Shown here in pieces: positions 1 through 7,523 of a DNA stretch of 36,795 nucleotides. Positions within the stretch are counted from its first letter, which is position 1. Each line of letters starts with the position of its first letter. Below the pieces are notes generated by a model that did no database searches, was not told the DNA's origin, and worked only from the letters and a program-made list of their open reading frames with translations. This DNA is from JAWXTS01 sp044433305 (GTDB taxonomy: Bacteria > Bacteroidota > Bacteroidia > Bacteroidales > Rikenellaceae), in contig JAWXTS010000008.1 in the NCBI GenBank assembly GCA_044433305.1, positions 1 to 36,795 on the forward strand, written 5' to 3'. Made by a program: the position numbers and the translations under genes.

Positions 1-20
1 TAGAGAAACCAACATATCGT

Positions 21-65
21 AAAAAAGCAAAATCAGCAATAGGGTTGCAACCCTATTGCTGATTT
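21..65 (-). terminator. Intrinsic terminator of the PiT transporter gene
   Basis: A perfect 36-base palindrome lies at 30-65 with its centre between 47 and 48. Read on the minus strand, it is followed at 30-21 by a T-rich run. It begins about 70 bases past the stop codon of the phosphate transporter, as expected for its terminator. The plus-strand side is also AT-rich, so it could stop transcription from both directions. Confidence 0.8.
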
Positions 66-133
66 ATAAACTTTATATATTTTTGTATCAAACCTGTAAA
101 CTTTTTTCAGGACGACACAAGAAGCTTTGTTCT

Positions 134-2389
134 CTATCTGTGGAATCTTATAAGAGCTATGATAAGCTGTTTAAGATTTGTTGCTACCTGCTGAGACTCG
201 TGCAGAGTATTCATATAAACAAGATAAACGTTTATGTTCTCTGATGTCTGAGAGTCTTGTATTCTCTTGGCGTGAACATCTGTAATCTTGTTGATGTCTA
301 GGCGAAGAGCGTCTATGTCAGCCGAAAGGGCATCTAGTAGCGTGAACTCTTGTTTCTCTATCATGGTCTTAGAACGCTGCATAAGAGCTACCAAGCGGTT
401 ACGAACAGGGATAAACTCCTGAGTACACTCCTTTGAAAGAGGGTTGAAGTTGTTGTCTGCATGCTCCTTGAATGGCTCGCCCATACGTTTCAGGCTGCTT
501 GTTAACTGAGAGCTGTTGTTGGTAATAGCGTGGAACCATGTGTTGTGAGTAACTGTTGTCTCAATATCAGAACGTCTTAGCCCTTGAAGCTGACGGCGTT
601 TAAGCTTCTTGTAGAAGTTACGTTCTTTGTTGATAGAGCTGATAGCTTTGTTAAGACCCTTGATATCCTCTGTGATAAAGCTCTCGGTAAGTTTCAAGCA
701 GTTTTGAGAAGAGTGCTCTAGGGTTCTTATAATAGAGTCGTCTATGTGCTGAGTAAGTAGAGTCCAGATTTCAGCCTTGTCTGTTGATTCAATCATCTTG
801 CTATAAATCTCGTCGTCTTTAACATCTAGACTATCTTTGTTGTTCTTCTTCATTTTGGTGCCGCCCTTGAATAGGATGTAAATTGCAAGCAGTGCGCAAA
901 GAACCATAACTAGCGTGCCACCAAAGTACATAAGTGATGCAAATACGAAGCATAGTATGAAGGCTGCTGCACCAGTTATGAACCAACCACCGATAACCGC
1001 GATAACACCTGTGATTCTGAATACCGCGCTCTCGCGACCCCAAGCCTTATCAGCAAGAGATGTACCCATGGCAACCATAAATGTTACGTATGTAGTAGAC
1101 AAAGGAAGTTTGAATGAAGTACCTATGGCAACCAAAACCGCTGCGATAACAAGGTTGATAGACGCTCTGACAAGGTCGAATGATGCACCATCAATTAGTA
1201 TGGCCTCGCTGTTGTCAAAACGTTTTGCTACCCAGCCCTTAACACCTTTAGGGGTCACTTTATCTACTGACTGTGCTGTCACCTTAGAGAAGCGAACGAT
1301 TCTGCGCGCCACGGCCGATGAACCGAAAATCTCCTCGCCCTCGTCTTGGCGAGATAGCGATAGTGATGTTTTGATTACGTTCTGTGCTTTTTTGGATTTC
1401 ATAAGCGAGAACACCATGATGCCACCTGCAATGAACAGATATATCAATGGGGTTTTTGCTGGTGAGTTAAGACTTGTCATAAGGTAACCATCTACTCCCA
1501 TAGCAGTACCATTTGCGATGTAGTCTTGGTAAGATGAAAGACCTGCTAGAGGCACACCCACAAAGTTTACAAGGTCGTTACCTGCAAATGCCATGGCTAG
1601 TGCAAATGTACCTAGAAGCACGATAACCTTGAATATATTAACTTTAAACCAGTGTAGTATTTGCATAATTACACTTAGCACAACAAAGCAGTATAAAAGA
1701 ATCATGCCTGACTCCTCTTGTAGCATCTGGTAAGTGTCTTTTGGTATGAAAGATATGCTTTTGATACCTTTAATCAACATGAAATATACGATGGCTGTTG
1801 CTGCTAGACCACCAAAGACACCTGCAAACCATTTAAGGGTTTTGTTGTAGTTGAAGGTAAACATCAAACGTGTGAGCCACTGAACAATAGCACCAAAGGT
1901 GAAGGAAACCATTACTGAAAGGAATATACCTATAATAATCTCGAAGGCCTTGCTGGCGTTAATCATCTCAGAGAAAGAGGCGATGGCGTCAGAACCCATA
2001 GACTTGTACAGTGCCACGGCTACGGTACCTCCGATAAGCTCGAACACCATGGATACTGTGGTTGATGTGGGCATACCCAGAGAGTTGAAGATGTCCAGAA
2101 GAATTACATCTGTAACCATCACGGCCAGCATTATACACATCAACTCGCTGAAAAAGAAGTACTGAGGGTGGTAGATGCCGTTTCGTGTAATTTCCATCAT
2201 GCCGTTACTTGTTGCGGCACCAAAGAAAACTCCTATGGCTGCAATGACGACGATGGTTCTGTAAGAGAACGATCGTGCACCCACAGCTGAGTTCAAGAAG
2301 TTTACAGCATCATTACTGACACCGACCCAAAGGTCCAAAATTGCTAAAAGGCACAAAAAGACAATAATGCCTAAGTAGATAGTTTCCAT
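134..2389 (-). CDS. PiT-family inorganic phosphate transporter with C-terminal PhoU-like domain
   Basis: This inner-membrane secondary transporter probably imports inorganic phosphate coupled to a cation gradient. The 751-residue protein has the two inverted PiT repeats. The first carries GVSNDAVNFLNSAVG at about residues 23-37 and a GMPTSTTVS motif. The second carries AGNDLVNFVGVPLAG and an LPLSTTYVTF motif. About ten hydrophobic segments fill roughly the first 510 residues. After a basic linker, residues from about 525 to the end form a charged, helical, PhoU/DUF47-like cytosolic domain. This fused arrangement is familiar in Bacteroidota and differs from stand-alone PiT proteins, which end after the membrane part. 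The gene lies directly downstream of a PhoR/PhoB-like pair but has its own promoter with Pho-box-like repeats in the 73-base gap. Phosphate specificity is inferred from the family; symport ion unknown. Confidence 0.93.
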   Translation of the reverse strand: METIYLGIIVFLCLLAILDLWVGVSNDAVNFLNSAVGARSFSYRTIVVIAAIGVFFGAATSNGMMEITRNGIYHPQYFFFSELMCIMLAVMVTDVILLDIFNSLGMPTSTTVSMVFELIGGTVAVALYKSMGSDAIASFSEMINASKAFEIIIGIFLSVMVSFTFGAIVQWLTRLMFTFNYNKTLKWFAGVFGGLAATAIVYFMLIKGIKSISFIPKDTYQMLQEESGMILLYCFVVLSVIMQILHWFKVNIFKVIVLLGTFALAMAFAGNDLVNFVGVPLAGLSSYQDYIANGTAMGVDGYLMTSLNSPAKTPLIYLFIAGGIMVFSLMKSKKAQNVIKTSLSLSRQDEGEEIFGSSAVARRIVRFSKVTAQSVDKVTPKGVKGWVAKRFDNSEAILIDGASFDLVRASINLVIAAVLVAIGTSFKLPLSTTYVTFMVAMGTSLADKAWGRESAVFRITGVIAVIGGWFITGAAAFILCFVFASLMYFGGTLVMVLCALLAIYILFKGGTKMKKNNKDSLDVKDDEIYSKMIESTDKAEIWTLLTQHIDDSIIRTLEHSSQNCLKLTESFITEDIKGLNKAISSINKERNFYKKLKRRQLQGLRRSDIETTVTHNTWFHAITNNSSQLTSSLKRMGEPFKEHADNNFNPLSKECTQEFIPVRNRLVALMQRSKTMIEKQEFTLLDALSADIDALRLDINKITDVHAKRIQDSQTSENINVYLVYMNTLHESQQVATNLKQLIIALIRFHR

Positions 2390-2410
2390 ATATTTTAATA
2401 TTTATGTCGG

Positions 2411-2446
2411 CAAATATACTAATATTATGTTACAAACGTGTTACAA
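2411..2446 (-). promoter_or_regulatory. Pho-box-like promoter of the PiT gene
   Basis: On the minus strand two identical 7-base repeats TTGTAAC (2446-2440 and 2435-2429) are separated by 4 bases, giving an 11-base period. A weaker third unit, GATTAAT, sits one period upstream at 2457-2451. Ten bases after the last repeat comes TATATTTG (2418-2411), an exact match to the Bacteroidota -7 consensus TAnnTTTG. No TTTG lies at the usual -33 distance, which suits an activator-dependent promoter. The layout copies the 7+4+7 design of the Proteobacterial Pho box. The adjacent PhoB-like regulator is the natural candidate to bind it; this is inference. Confidence 0.65.
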
Positions 2447-2462
2447 GTGGATTAATCTAATG

Positions 2463-3917
2463 TTAAACCTTTCTGAGTGAAAAAATAAACTCAGTTCCGC
2501 CACCTATTCGCTCCTGAGCCACGATGTTGCCCGAGTGTATCATGACAGCATTCTTGACAATCGAAAGCCCCAGACCTGTGCCACCCATCTTACGGCTACG
2601 TCCCTTATCCACGCGGTAGAAGCGTTCAAAGATTCTGTCTAGGTGTTCTCGTGGTATGCCGATTCCGTTATCAGATAAGCACACACGGTATGATTCGCCC
2701 GAGTCCGTAATCTTGATTTCTATCCTGCTGCATCCAGAATAGGATAGGGCGTTGTCAATCAAGTTTGCAAAGATAGAGTGCAGCATGGTCTGATTACCCA
2801 TCATATTGAGTGGGTTGTCAAATTTGTTAGACATTATAACTCCTGTCTGTTCTATCTTCGGCAAGGCCTCTGTTATCACATCATTTATGATGCTGCTAAG
2901 GTCAAGCTCGGTCTTGGTAATCATCTCGCTGGCCTCGTCCATGCGTGTTATTGTCGATATGTCGAACAGAAGTTTGGTTAGACGCTCCACCTGAACGTGA
3001 CTCTTATTTATAAAGTCCATGCGCTTATGAGGCTCTAGCTCAGGATTATCTATCATAATTTCTAGGTAGCCCTTGATGCTGCTTACGGGAGTCTTTAGTT
3101 CGTGGTTGATGTTTTGTGTGAGTTGCTTCTTGAGCTTTGCCTTTTCTTGTTCGTGCTGCATTATAAGCTCGTGCTCGCCTTCGAGTCGCTCCTTGGTCTT
3201 TTTAAGCTCAGAATATAGGCGCACCACCTGAGAAGATATCTCTCCCAGTTCGTCATTTTGAAATTCGCCTATGTTGTCTACTGATTCGCCACGCGAGGTA
3301 GTGTATACAAACTTGCGTAGCTTCTCGATGTTGGCTCCCAGACGCCTTGTTATCATAAAGCCAAAGAGACTTATTATAATGGCTATGCTAGACATAAACC
3401 ATAGGAACTTGCTATCGGCACTTAGCACCTCACTAAGAGACATACTATAAGGTAGTGCCGAACGTATAATCTTGCCATCGGTTAGTGTCGCAGAGTAGAA
3501 ATATTCTTGGTTGGTGCTTTCAGATAATCGTCGCACGGTATATCCCATGCCTGTTGCCATAGCCTGTATTACCTCGGGTCTGTCAGCATGGTTGTTGAAG
3601 GTGTAGCGGCCATCTCTGTTCTGTGAGTCGAACAGAACCACACCATTACCATCGATAACAGTTATCCTTAGCTCTTTAGGTTCTTGCGAGTAGATTTCTC
3701 TCAGCTCGGCTCTTAGGTTGTTTTTGTTGTAGCTCAAAGATTCACCAACGCGGGTGTTGATAACCTGTAACCTATAATTGAGCATATTGATTTTATATGC
3801 TTTCTCGCGCTGATATTGAAAGGCAATAAAGCATAGCATATAAACGCCAAATAGTATAATGGCGTAGAGAAAGACCCTCTTGTGAAAGGGAATACTAACT
3901 TTCAAATCCGTAGCCAT
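2463..3917 (-). CDS. PhoR-like membrane sensor histidine kinase
   Basis: This 484-residue kinase probably phosphorylates the response regulator encoded just upstream. It has an N-terminal membrane segment (about 14-34), an extracytoplasmic sensor region (about 35-168), a second membrane segment (about 169-190) and a HAMP/coiled-coil linker. The HisKA box is NHELKTP with the phospho-accepting His272. The ATPase domain has an N box (ANLIDNA, about 384-390), a G1 box (DNGIGIP, 416-422), an F box (RIFERFYRVD) and a G2 box (GGTGLGLS, 445-452). Its start lies 23 bases inside the regulator gene, so the two are translationally coupled. The name PhoR-like rests on this domain layout and on the neighbouring phosphate transporter; signal not shown by sequence alone. 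Confidence 0.9.
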   Translation of the reverse strand: MATDLKVSIPFHKRVFLYAIILFGVYMLCFIAFQYQREKAYKINMLNYRLQVINTRVGESLSYNKNNLRAELREIYSQEPKELRITVIDGNGVVLFDSQNRDGRYTFNNHADRPEVIQAMATGMGYTVRRLSESTNQEYFYSATLTDGKIIRSALPYSMSLSEVLSADSKFLWFMSSIAIIISLFGFMITRRLGANIEKLRKFVYTTSRGESVDNIGEFQNDELGEISSQVVRLYSELKKTKERLEGEHELIMQHEQEKAKLKKQLTQNINHELKTPVSSIKGYLEIMIDNPELEPHKRMDFINKSHVQVERLTKLLFDISTITRMDEASEMITKTELDLSSIINDVITEALPKIEQTGVIMSNKFDNPLNMMGNQTMLHSIFANLIDNALSYSGCSRIEIKITDSGESYRVCLSDNGIGIPREHLDRIFERFYRVDKGRSRKMGGTGLGLSIVKNAVMIHSGNIVAQERIGGGTEFIFSLRKV

Positions 3918-4587
3918 ATCCTAGTCGTGTAACTATGTGGTCGCCATAAGGACCTATTTTCTTGCGTAGGCGTGTGATGTTCACATCCACGGTTCTATCC
4001 AAAACTATTACCTCGTCGCTCCATGCTAGTCTTAGAATCTCCTCGCGCGAAAAGATGCGTCCTCTGTTCTGCATAAGCAGAGATAGTATATCGAGCTCTT
4101 TCTTTGTTAGTTGTACCTCGATTCCATCTAGAGTACATACTTTTTTTGCTAAATCGACCTTTAGTGTCTCGTAAGAAATTTCAGATTTGGCTATGCTCGC
4201 AGGACCAGAACTTGATGTACGTCTAAGTATGCTCTTGACGCGGGCAACAACCTCACGAGTAGAGAAAGGCTTAGATATATAATCGTCAGCTCCTATGTTC
4301 AGACCCATGACAGTGTCGTCCTCGGTGTCCTTTGCCGTGCAGAATATAATAGGCGTGTTTTCTGTTTTAGGGTTTTTCTTTAGCTGCTTGGCCATCTTAA
4401 AACCGCTCATGCCTCCCATCATAACATCGAGCAACAGCAAGTCATAGCTCTCTAGATTCATCTCTAGGGCTTGCTCTGCGCTGTACGCAACATCAACGTT
4501 ATATCCTTCTACCTCTAGATTAAATTGTAGAATTTCGCATAGGGACTCTTCGTCATCAACAACAAGTATTTTCTTCGTGTCTGCCAT
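3895..4587 (-). CDS. PhoB/OmpR-type response regulator
   Basis: This 230-residue two-component transcription factor has a receiver domain (about 5-120) with the acidic pair Asp11-Asp12, phospho-acceptor Asp54, switch Thr84 and conserved Lys106. A winged-helix OmpR/PhoB DNA-binding domain follows (about 135-229), with the typical ending RLGYGYGFE. It is the first gene of a regulator-kinase pair and is transcribed divergently from a TonB-dependent receptor. The neighbours are a phosphate transporter and promoters with 11-base-period direct repeats, the pattern PhoB-type dimers bind, so it is probably the phosphate-response regulator. An equally OmpR-like regulator of other envelope genes cannot be excluded. 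Confidence 0.92.
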   Translation of the reverse strand: MADTKKILVVDDEESLCEILQFNLEVEGYNVDVAYSAEQALEMNLESYDLLLLDVMMGGMSGFKMAKQLKKNPKTENTPIIFCTAKDTEDDTVMGLNIGADDYISKPFSTREVVARVKSILRRTSSSGPASIAKSEISYETLKVDLAKKVCTLDGIEVQLTKKELDILSLLMQNRGRIFSREEILRLAWSDEVIVLDRTVDVNITRLRKKIGPYGDHIVTRLGYGYGFES

Positions 4588-4607
4588 AGGGTTTGGTTTT
4601 GTAGGAG

Positions 4608-4615
4608 CAAAAGTA
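4608..4615 (-). promoter_or_regulatory. Likely -7 box of the regulator-kinase operon
   Basis: The minus strand reads TACTTTTG, matching TAnnTTTG, about 20 bases before the regulator start codon. No clear TTTG was found at the -33 distance, and no TTGTAAC-type repeat lies 10 bases upstream of this box. Confidence 0.45.
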
Positions 4616-4650
4616 ATTATTATACCTTTATAATAAAAACAGTTGCAAAC

Positions 4651-4679
4651 TCTTAACAGGATTGTAATATTAAGTTAAA
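4651..4679 (+). promoter_or_regulatory. Second array of 11-base-period repeats upstream of the receptor
   Basis: Three related 7-mers lie at 4651 (TCTTAAC), 4662 (TTGTAAT) and 4673 (AGTTAAA), each exactly 11 bases from the next, on the same strand as the downstream array at 4694-4722. The outer two match the TTGTAAC pattern only weakly, so this may be an auxiliary regulator site or chance in AT-rich DNA. Confidence 0.35.
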
Positions 4680-4693
4680 GCTAATTAATAAAA

Positions 4694-4740
4694 TTGCAAC
4701 ATTCGTGTAATTAGATTGTAATATACATGCTTCACCTTTG
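4694..4740 (+). promoter_or_regulatory. Pho-box-like promoter of the TonB receptor gene
   Basis: Three 7-mers lie at an exact 11-base period: TTGCAAC (4694-4700), GTGTAAT (4705-4711) and TTGTAAT (4716-4722). Ten bases after the last comes CACCTTTG (4733-4740), a one-mismatch match to TAnnTTTG. The 10-base gap is the same as at the phosphate transporter promoter at 2411-2446. There is no TTTG at the -33 distance. Transcription would begin near 4747, which places the ATG at 4727 outside the message. Confidence 0.6.
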
Positions 4741-4762
4741 CAGCGAACAAAAAAGCATAGAA

Positions 4763-7465
4763 ATGAAAAATATTTTTCGCATCGCATTATTTACAATTAC
4801 AGGGTTGTTGTTTTCAGCCACACTATCTGCACAGACAATCGCAGGTAAGGTTATAGACCAACAAACCAGCGAACCTCTGATTGGTGTTGCCGTTATCGTT
4901 AAAGGCTCTACTACGGGTACCTCTACGGACATTAATGGTGAGTACATACTCCATAATGTTACATCTGGAAGCATCCTTGAGGTTAGCTACATCTCTTATA
5001 AGACTATCGAGACCGATGCTCTAGAGTTAAAAGCAGGCGAGGCCTACGCCATCAACTTCTCAATGGAGAGTGACGATATGTCTATCGAGAGTGTAAGAGT
5101 CGTAGCTCGCAAGAACCTTGAAAGCGAAGGTACACTAAAAAATGAAAGAATCAAAGCATCTTACGCAATAGAAAATCTTGGAGCCGTTGAAATGAAGCTT
5201 AAAGGTATCTCAAATGTTGCTGAGGGTGTCAAAAAAATCACTGGTATATCTACTGCCAACTCTGGTCAGTTGTTTGTGCGTGGTCTAGGTGACCGTTACA
5301 GCATTACAACTCTTAATGGTCTTCCTATTGCATCTCCAAACCCTGATAATAAGCTTATTCCGCTAGAACTTTTCCCTTCTTCTGTGGTTAAGAACATCAC
5401 TGTGAGCAAGGTATATAACGTATCTTCTTTTGCAGATTACTCAGGTGCTCGTATTGATATAGGTACTAAAGAGTCTGTGGGTGACGACTTCCTTTCGGTA
5501 TCATTTAAGACAGGTATGACCTTCGGAACTCAGTTTCAAGATTTCTACAAGGGTGATGGAATAAATTTCTTTAGCACAGATAAAGTGCCTTCAGAGGTGC
5601 GTGATATAGATGGAACTCTAGCCTTTAGAGAATATGCTAAAGAGAACGAGCTTTTCGCTACTACTTTCTCTGCTGATAAGATTACAGCTCTGCCAGACTT
5701 TGGTGGTTCTATCAGCGGCGGTAAATCATGGACTATAAAAGGTAGCAACAAACTATCCTTGTTGGCCTCTATTAGTGCATCTAAAGAATCTACAAGCCAG
5801 TATGACAGCTACTTCTCTGTGTTGAACAAACAAGGTGTTGCCAATAGTGACTACTACTATGATACTTATGCAACCAACCTTAAGGCTTCGGGTTTGTTGA
5901 GCCTAGGTTATAACTATGGTGATGGTGATGCCATAAACTACACTATGTTCTATGCACGTGACTACACCAACGAATATAAATATCGTGATGGTTACTTTGG
6001 TGATGACCGCGATGACCACTTTATCGGTACATCTAACGTAACCCGCATCTACAACCTTCTTTACAACCAGCTTGCAGGACACCAACAAATGGGTGAGCGT
6101 TTCAAACTTAGCTGGGCTGCTGCTTATGGTTCAACAGGTAGTGACGAGCCAGACCGTCGTCAATCTACATTCCTGCTTAACGAAGATACGGGCGATTTGA
6201 CACTATATAGTCTTAATAACCAAGAGACCATGCGTTACTTTGGTGAGCTTGACGAGACAGAGGTTGTGGGCGATTTGAAACTTAACTACACCTTTGGCAA
6301 ACAGAACCTAATAACTGTGGGTGGTACTTACAAATCAAAGAATCGTGATTTCTCTTCTATCCGTTTCTACTATGACCTATCGAGCGTTAATGATGTTAAT
6401 GTTGATAATGTGTTCCAGACAGAGGATTTGGTAGGTTATGATATGATTTCTAATGGTTCTATCAACCTTTACAAGAATGATCCAAGTAGCGGTTATTATA
6501 CAGCTAGCACAGATGTTTATGCTGCCTTTGCCGAACTTGATTACTATATCGACGATATCATGTTGATTAATGTGGGTGTTCGCTACGAGAATGTGACTTC
6601 TGTTGTAGACTACTATGACAGTGGCGCAGGAACCTCAGAGATACCTAGTTCAGATTTCTTCCCAACATTGAACCTAAAATATAACATCAATGTAGAACAC
6701 TCACTACGCTTTGGAGCTTCGCGCACGGTAACTCGCCCATCATTTATTGAGATGGCTCCATTCCTTTACCAAGAGTCTATGGGTGGAGAGCAAATCAAGG
6801 GTAACGCTGATATAGAAAATGGTTATAACATTAACCTTGACCTTCGCTATGAGTACTTCAAGGACAAATCAACAGATATGATTTCGCTTGCAGGTTACTA
6901 CAAAGTGCTTCAAAACCCTATCGAGCGCGTACAAAGCTCTATCGCTGGTGACGACGTGTTGAATACATTTAGAAATGCTGATAATGGTCTAGCCGCAGGT
7001 GTTGAGCTTGAACTACGTAAGGCTATCACTCCTGAGCTTAAGTTCAACTTCAACGCATCATACATGTACACTAACATTCAGCTTCCAGACGATTCGGGTT
7101 ACACAGACACAGAGCGTATGTTGCAAGGTGCTTCACCTTACCTTATGAACGCTGATATTAGCTACTCTAAGACATTTAACTCTGGTGCTAACTTCTCTAC
7201 GGCCTTACTTTACAACCTTCAAGGACCACGTATCCACTCAGTAGGTCGTGATGGAATCAGCAACGTTATGGAGCAGGCATTCAATATGTTGAACTTCACT
7301 TGTTCTTACTCTTTCCCAAACAATAACTGGTCTATAAATGCAAGTGTAAACAACCTTCTTAATTCTGATAACAACTATGTTCAGGATGTTGACGGGGTAG
7401 AGGTTCTTGTACAGCACTACGAGCGTGGCGTTGGTGCCGAGCTTGGTCTAAGCTACAATTTCTAG
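4763..7465 (+). CDS. TonB-dependent outer-membrane receptor, probably phosphate-starvation regulated
   Basis: This 900-residue outer-membrane receptor starts with a signal peptide ending near LSAQ, then a carboxypeptidase-regulatory-like beta-sandwich (about residues 25-105, containing SEPLIGVAVIVKG). A plug domain follows (about 125-240) with the signature LFVRGLGDRYSITTLNGLP, then a long beta-barrel with alternating aromatic strands ending in a terminal Phe. I chose the start at 4763 because a signal peptide begins there and the likely promoter lies between 4733 and 4740; an in-frame ATG at 4727 would add 12 residues of non-signal sequence. It is followed after 58 bases by a lipoprotein gene. 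No SusD-type partner is present. The substrate is unknown; regulation points to phosphate or a phosphorus-containing ligand (inference). Confidence 0.9.
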   Translation: MKNIFRIALFTITGLLFSATLSAQTIAGKVIDQQTSEPLIGVAVIVKGSTTGTSTDINGEYILHNVTSGSILEVSYISYKTIETDALELKAGEAYAINFSMESDDMSIESVRVVARKNLESEGTLKNERIKASYAIENLGAVEMKLKGISNVAEGVKKITGISTANSGQLFVRGLGDRYSITTLNGLPIASPNPDNKLIPLELFPSSVVKNITVSKVYNVSSFADYSGARIDIGTKESVGDDFLSVSFKTGMTFGTQFQDFYKGDGINFFSTDKVPSEVRDIDGTLAFREYAKENELFATTFSADKITALPDFGGSISGGKSWTIKGSNKLSLLASISASKESTSQYDSYFSVLNKQGVANSDYYYDTYATNLKASGLLSLGYNYGDGDAINYTMFYARDYTNEYKYRDGYFGDDRDDHFIGTSNVTRIYNLLYNQLAGHQQMGERFKLSWAAAYGSTGSDEPDRRQSTFLLNEDTGDLTLYSLNNQETMRYFGELDETEVVGDLKLNYTFGKQNLITVGGTYKSKNRDFSSIRFYYDLSSVNDVNVDNVFQTEDLVGYDMISNGSINLYKNDPSSGYYTASTDVYAAFAELDYYIDDIMLINVGVRYENVTSVVDYYDSGAGTSEIPSSDFFPTLNLKYNINVEHSLRFGASRTVTRPSFIEMAPFLYQESMGGEQIKGNADIENGYNINLDLRYEYFKDKSTDMISLAGYYKVLQNPIERVQSSIAGDDVLNTFRNADNGLAAGVELELRKAITPELKFNFNASYMYTNIQLPDDSGYTDTERMLQGASPYLMNADISYSKTFNSGANFSTALLYNLQGPRIHSVGRDGISNVMEQAFNMLNFTCSYSFPNNNWSINASVNNLLNSDNNYVQDVDGVEVLVQHYERGVGAELGLSYNF

Positions 7466-7523
7466 GATAAAACAATTCAATCAATAAATCAAACACTTTT
7501 TAATCAAATTTAATCTAACAAAA

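Noticed and set aside
915..1487. 190-codon plus-strand frame opposite the PiT gene
   Set aside because: It mirrors the membrane-protein codons on the other strand, has no promoter or domain, and codon use follows the minus-strand gene.
4588..4640. Pho-box-like control of the regulator-kinase operon itself
   Set aside because: No TTGTAA-type repeat lies 10 bases upstream of its -7 box at 4615-4608; the arrays found are oriented toward the receptor.
4727..4762. N-terminal extension of the TonB receptor starting at 4727
   Set aside because: It places 12 non-signal residues before a good signal peptide and lies upstream of or across the likely promoter.
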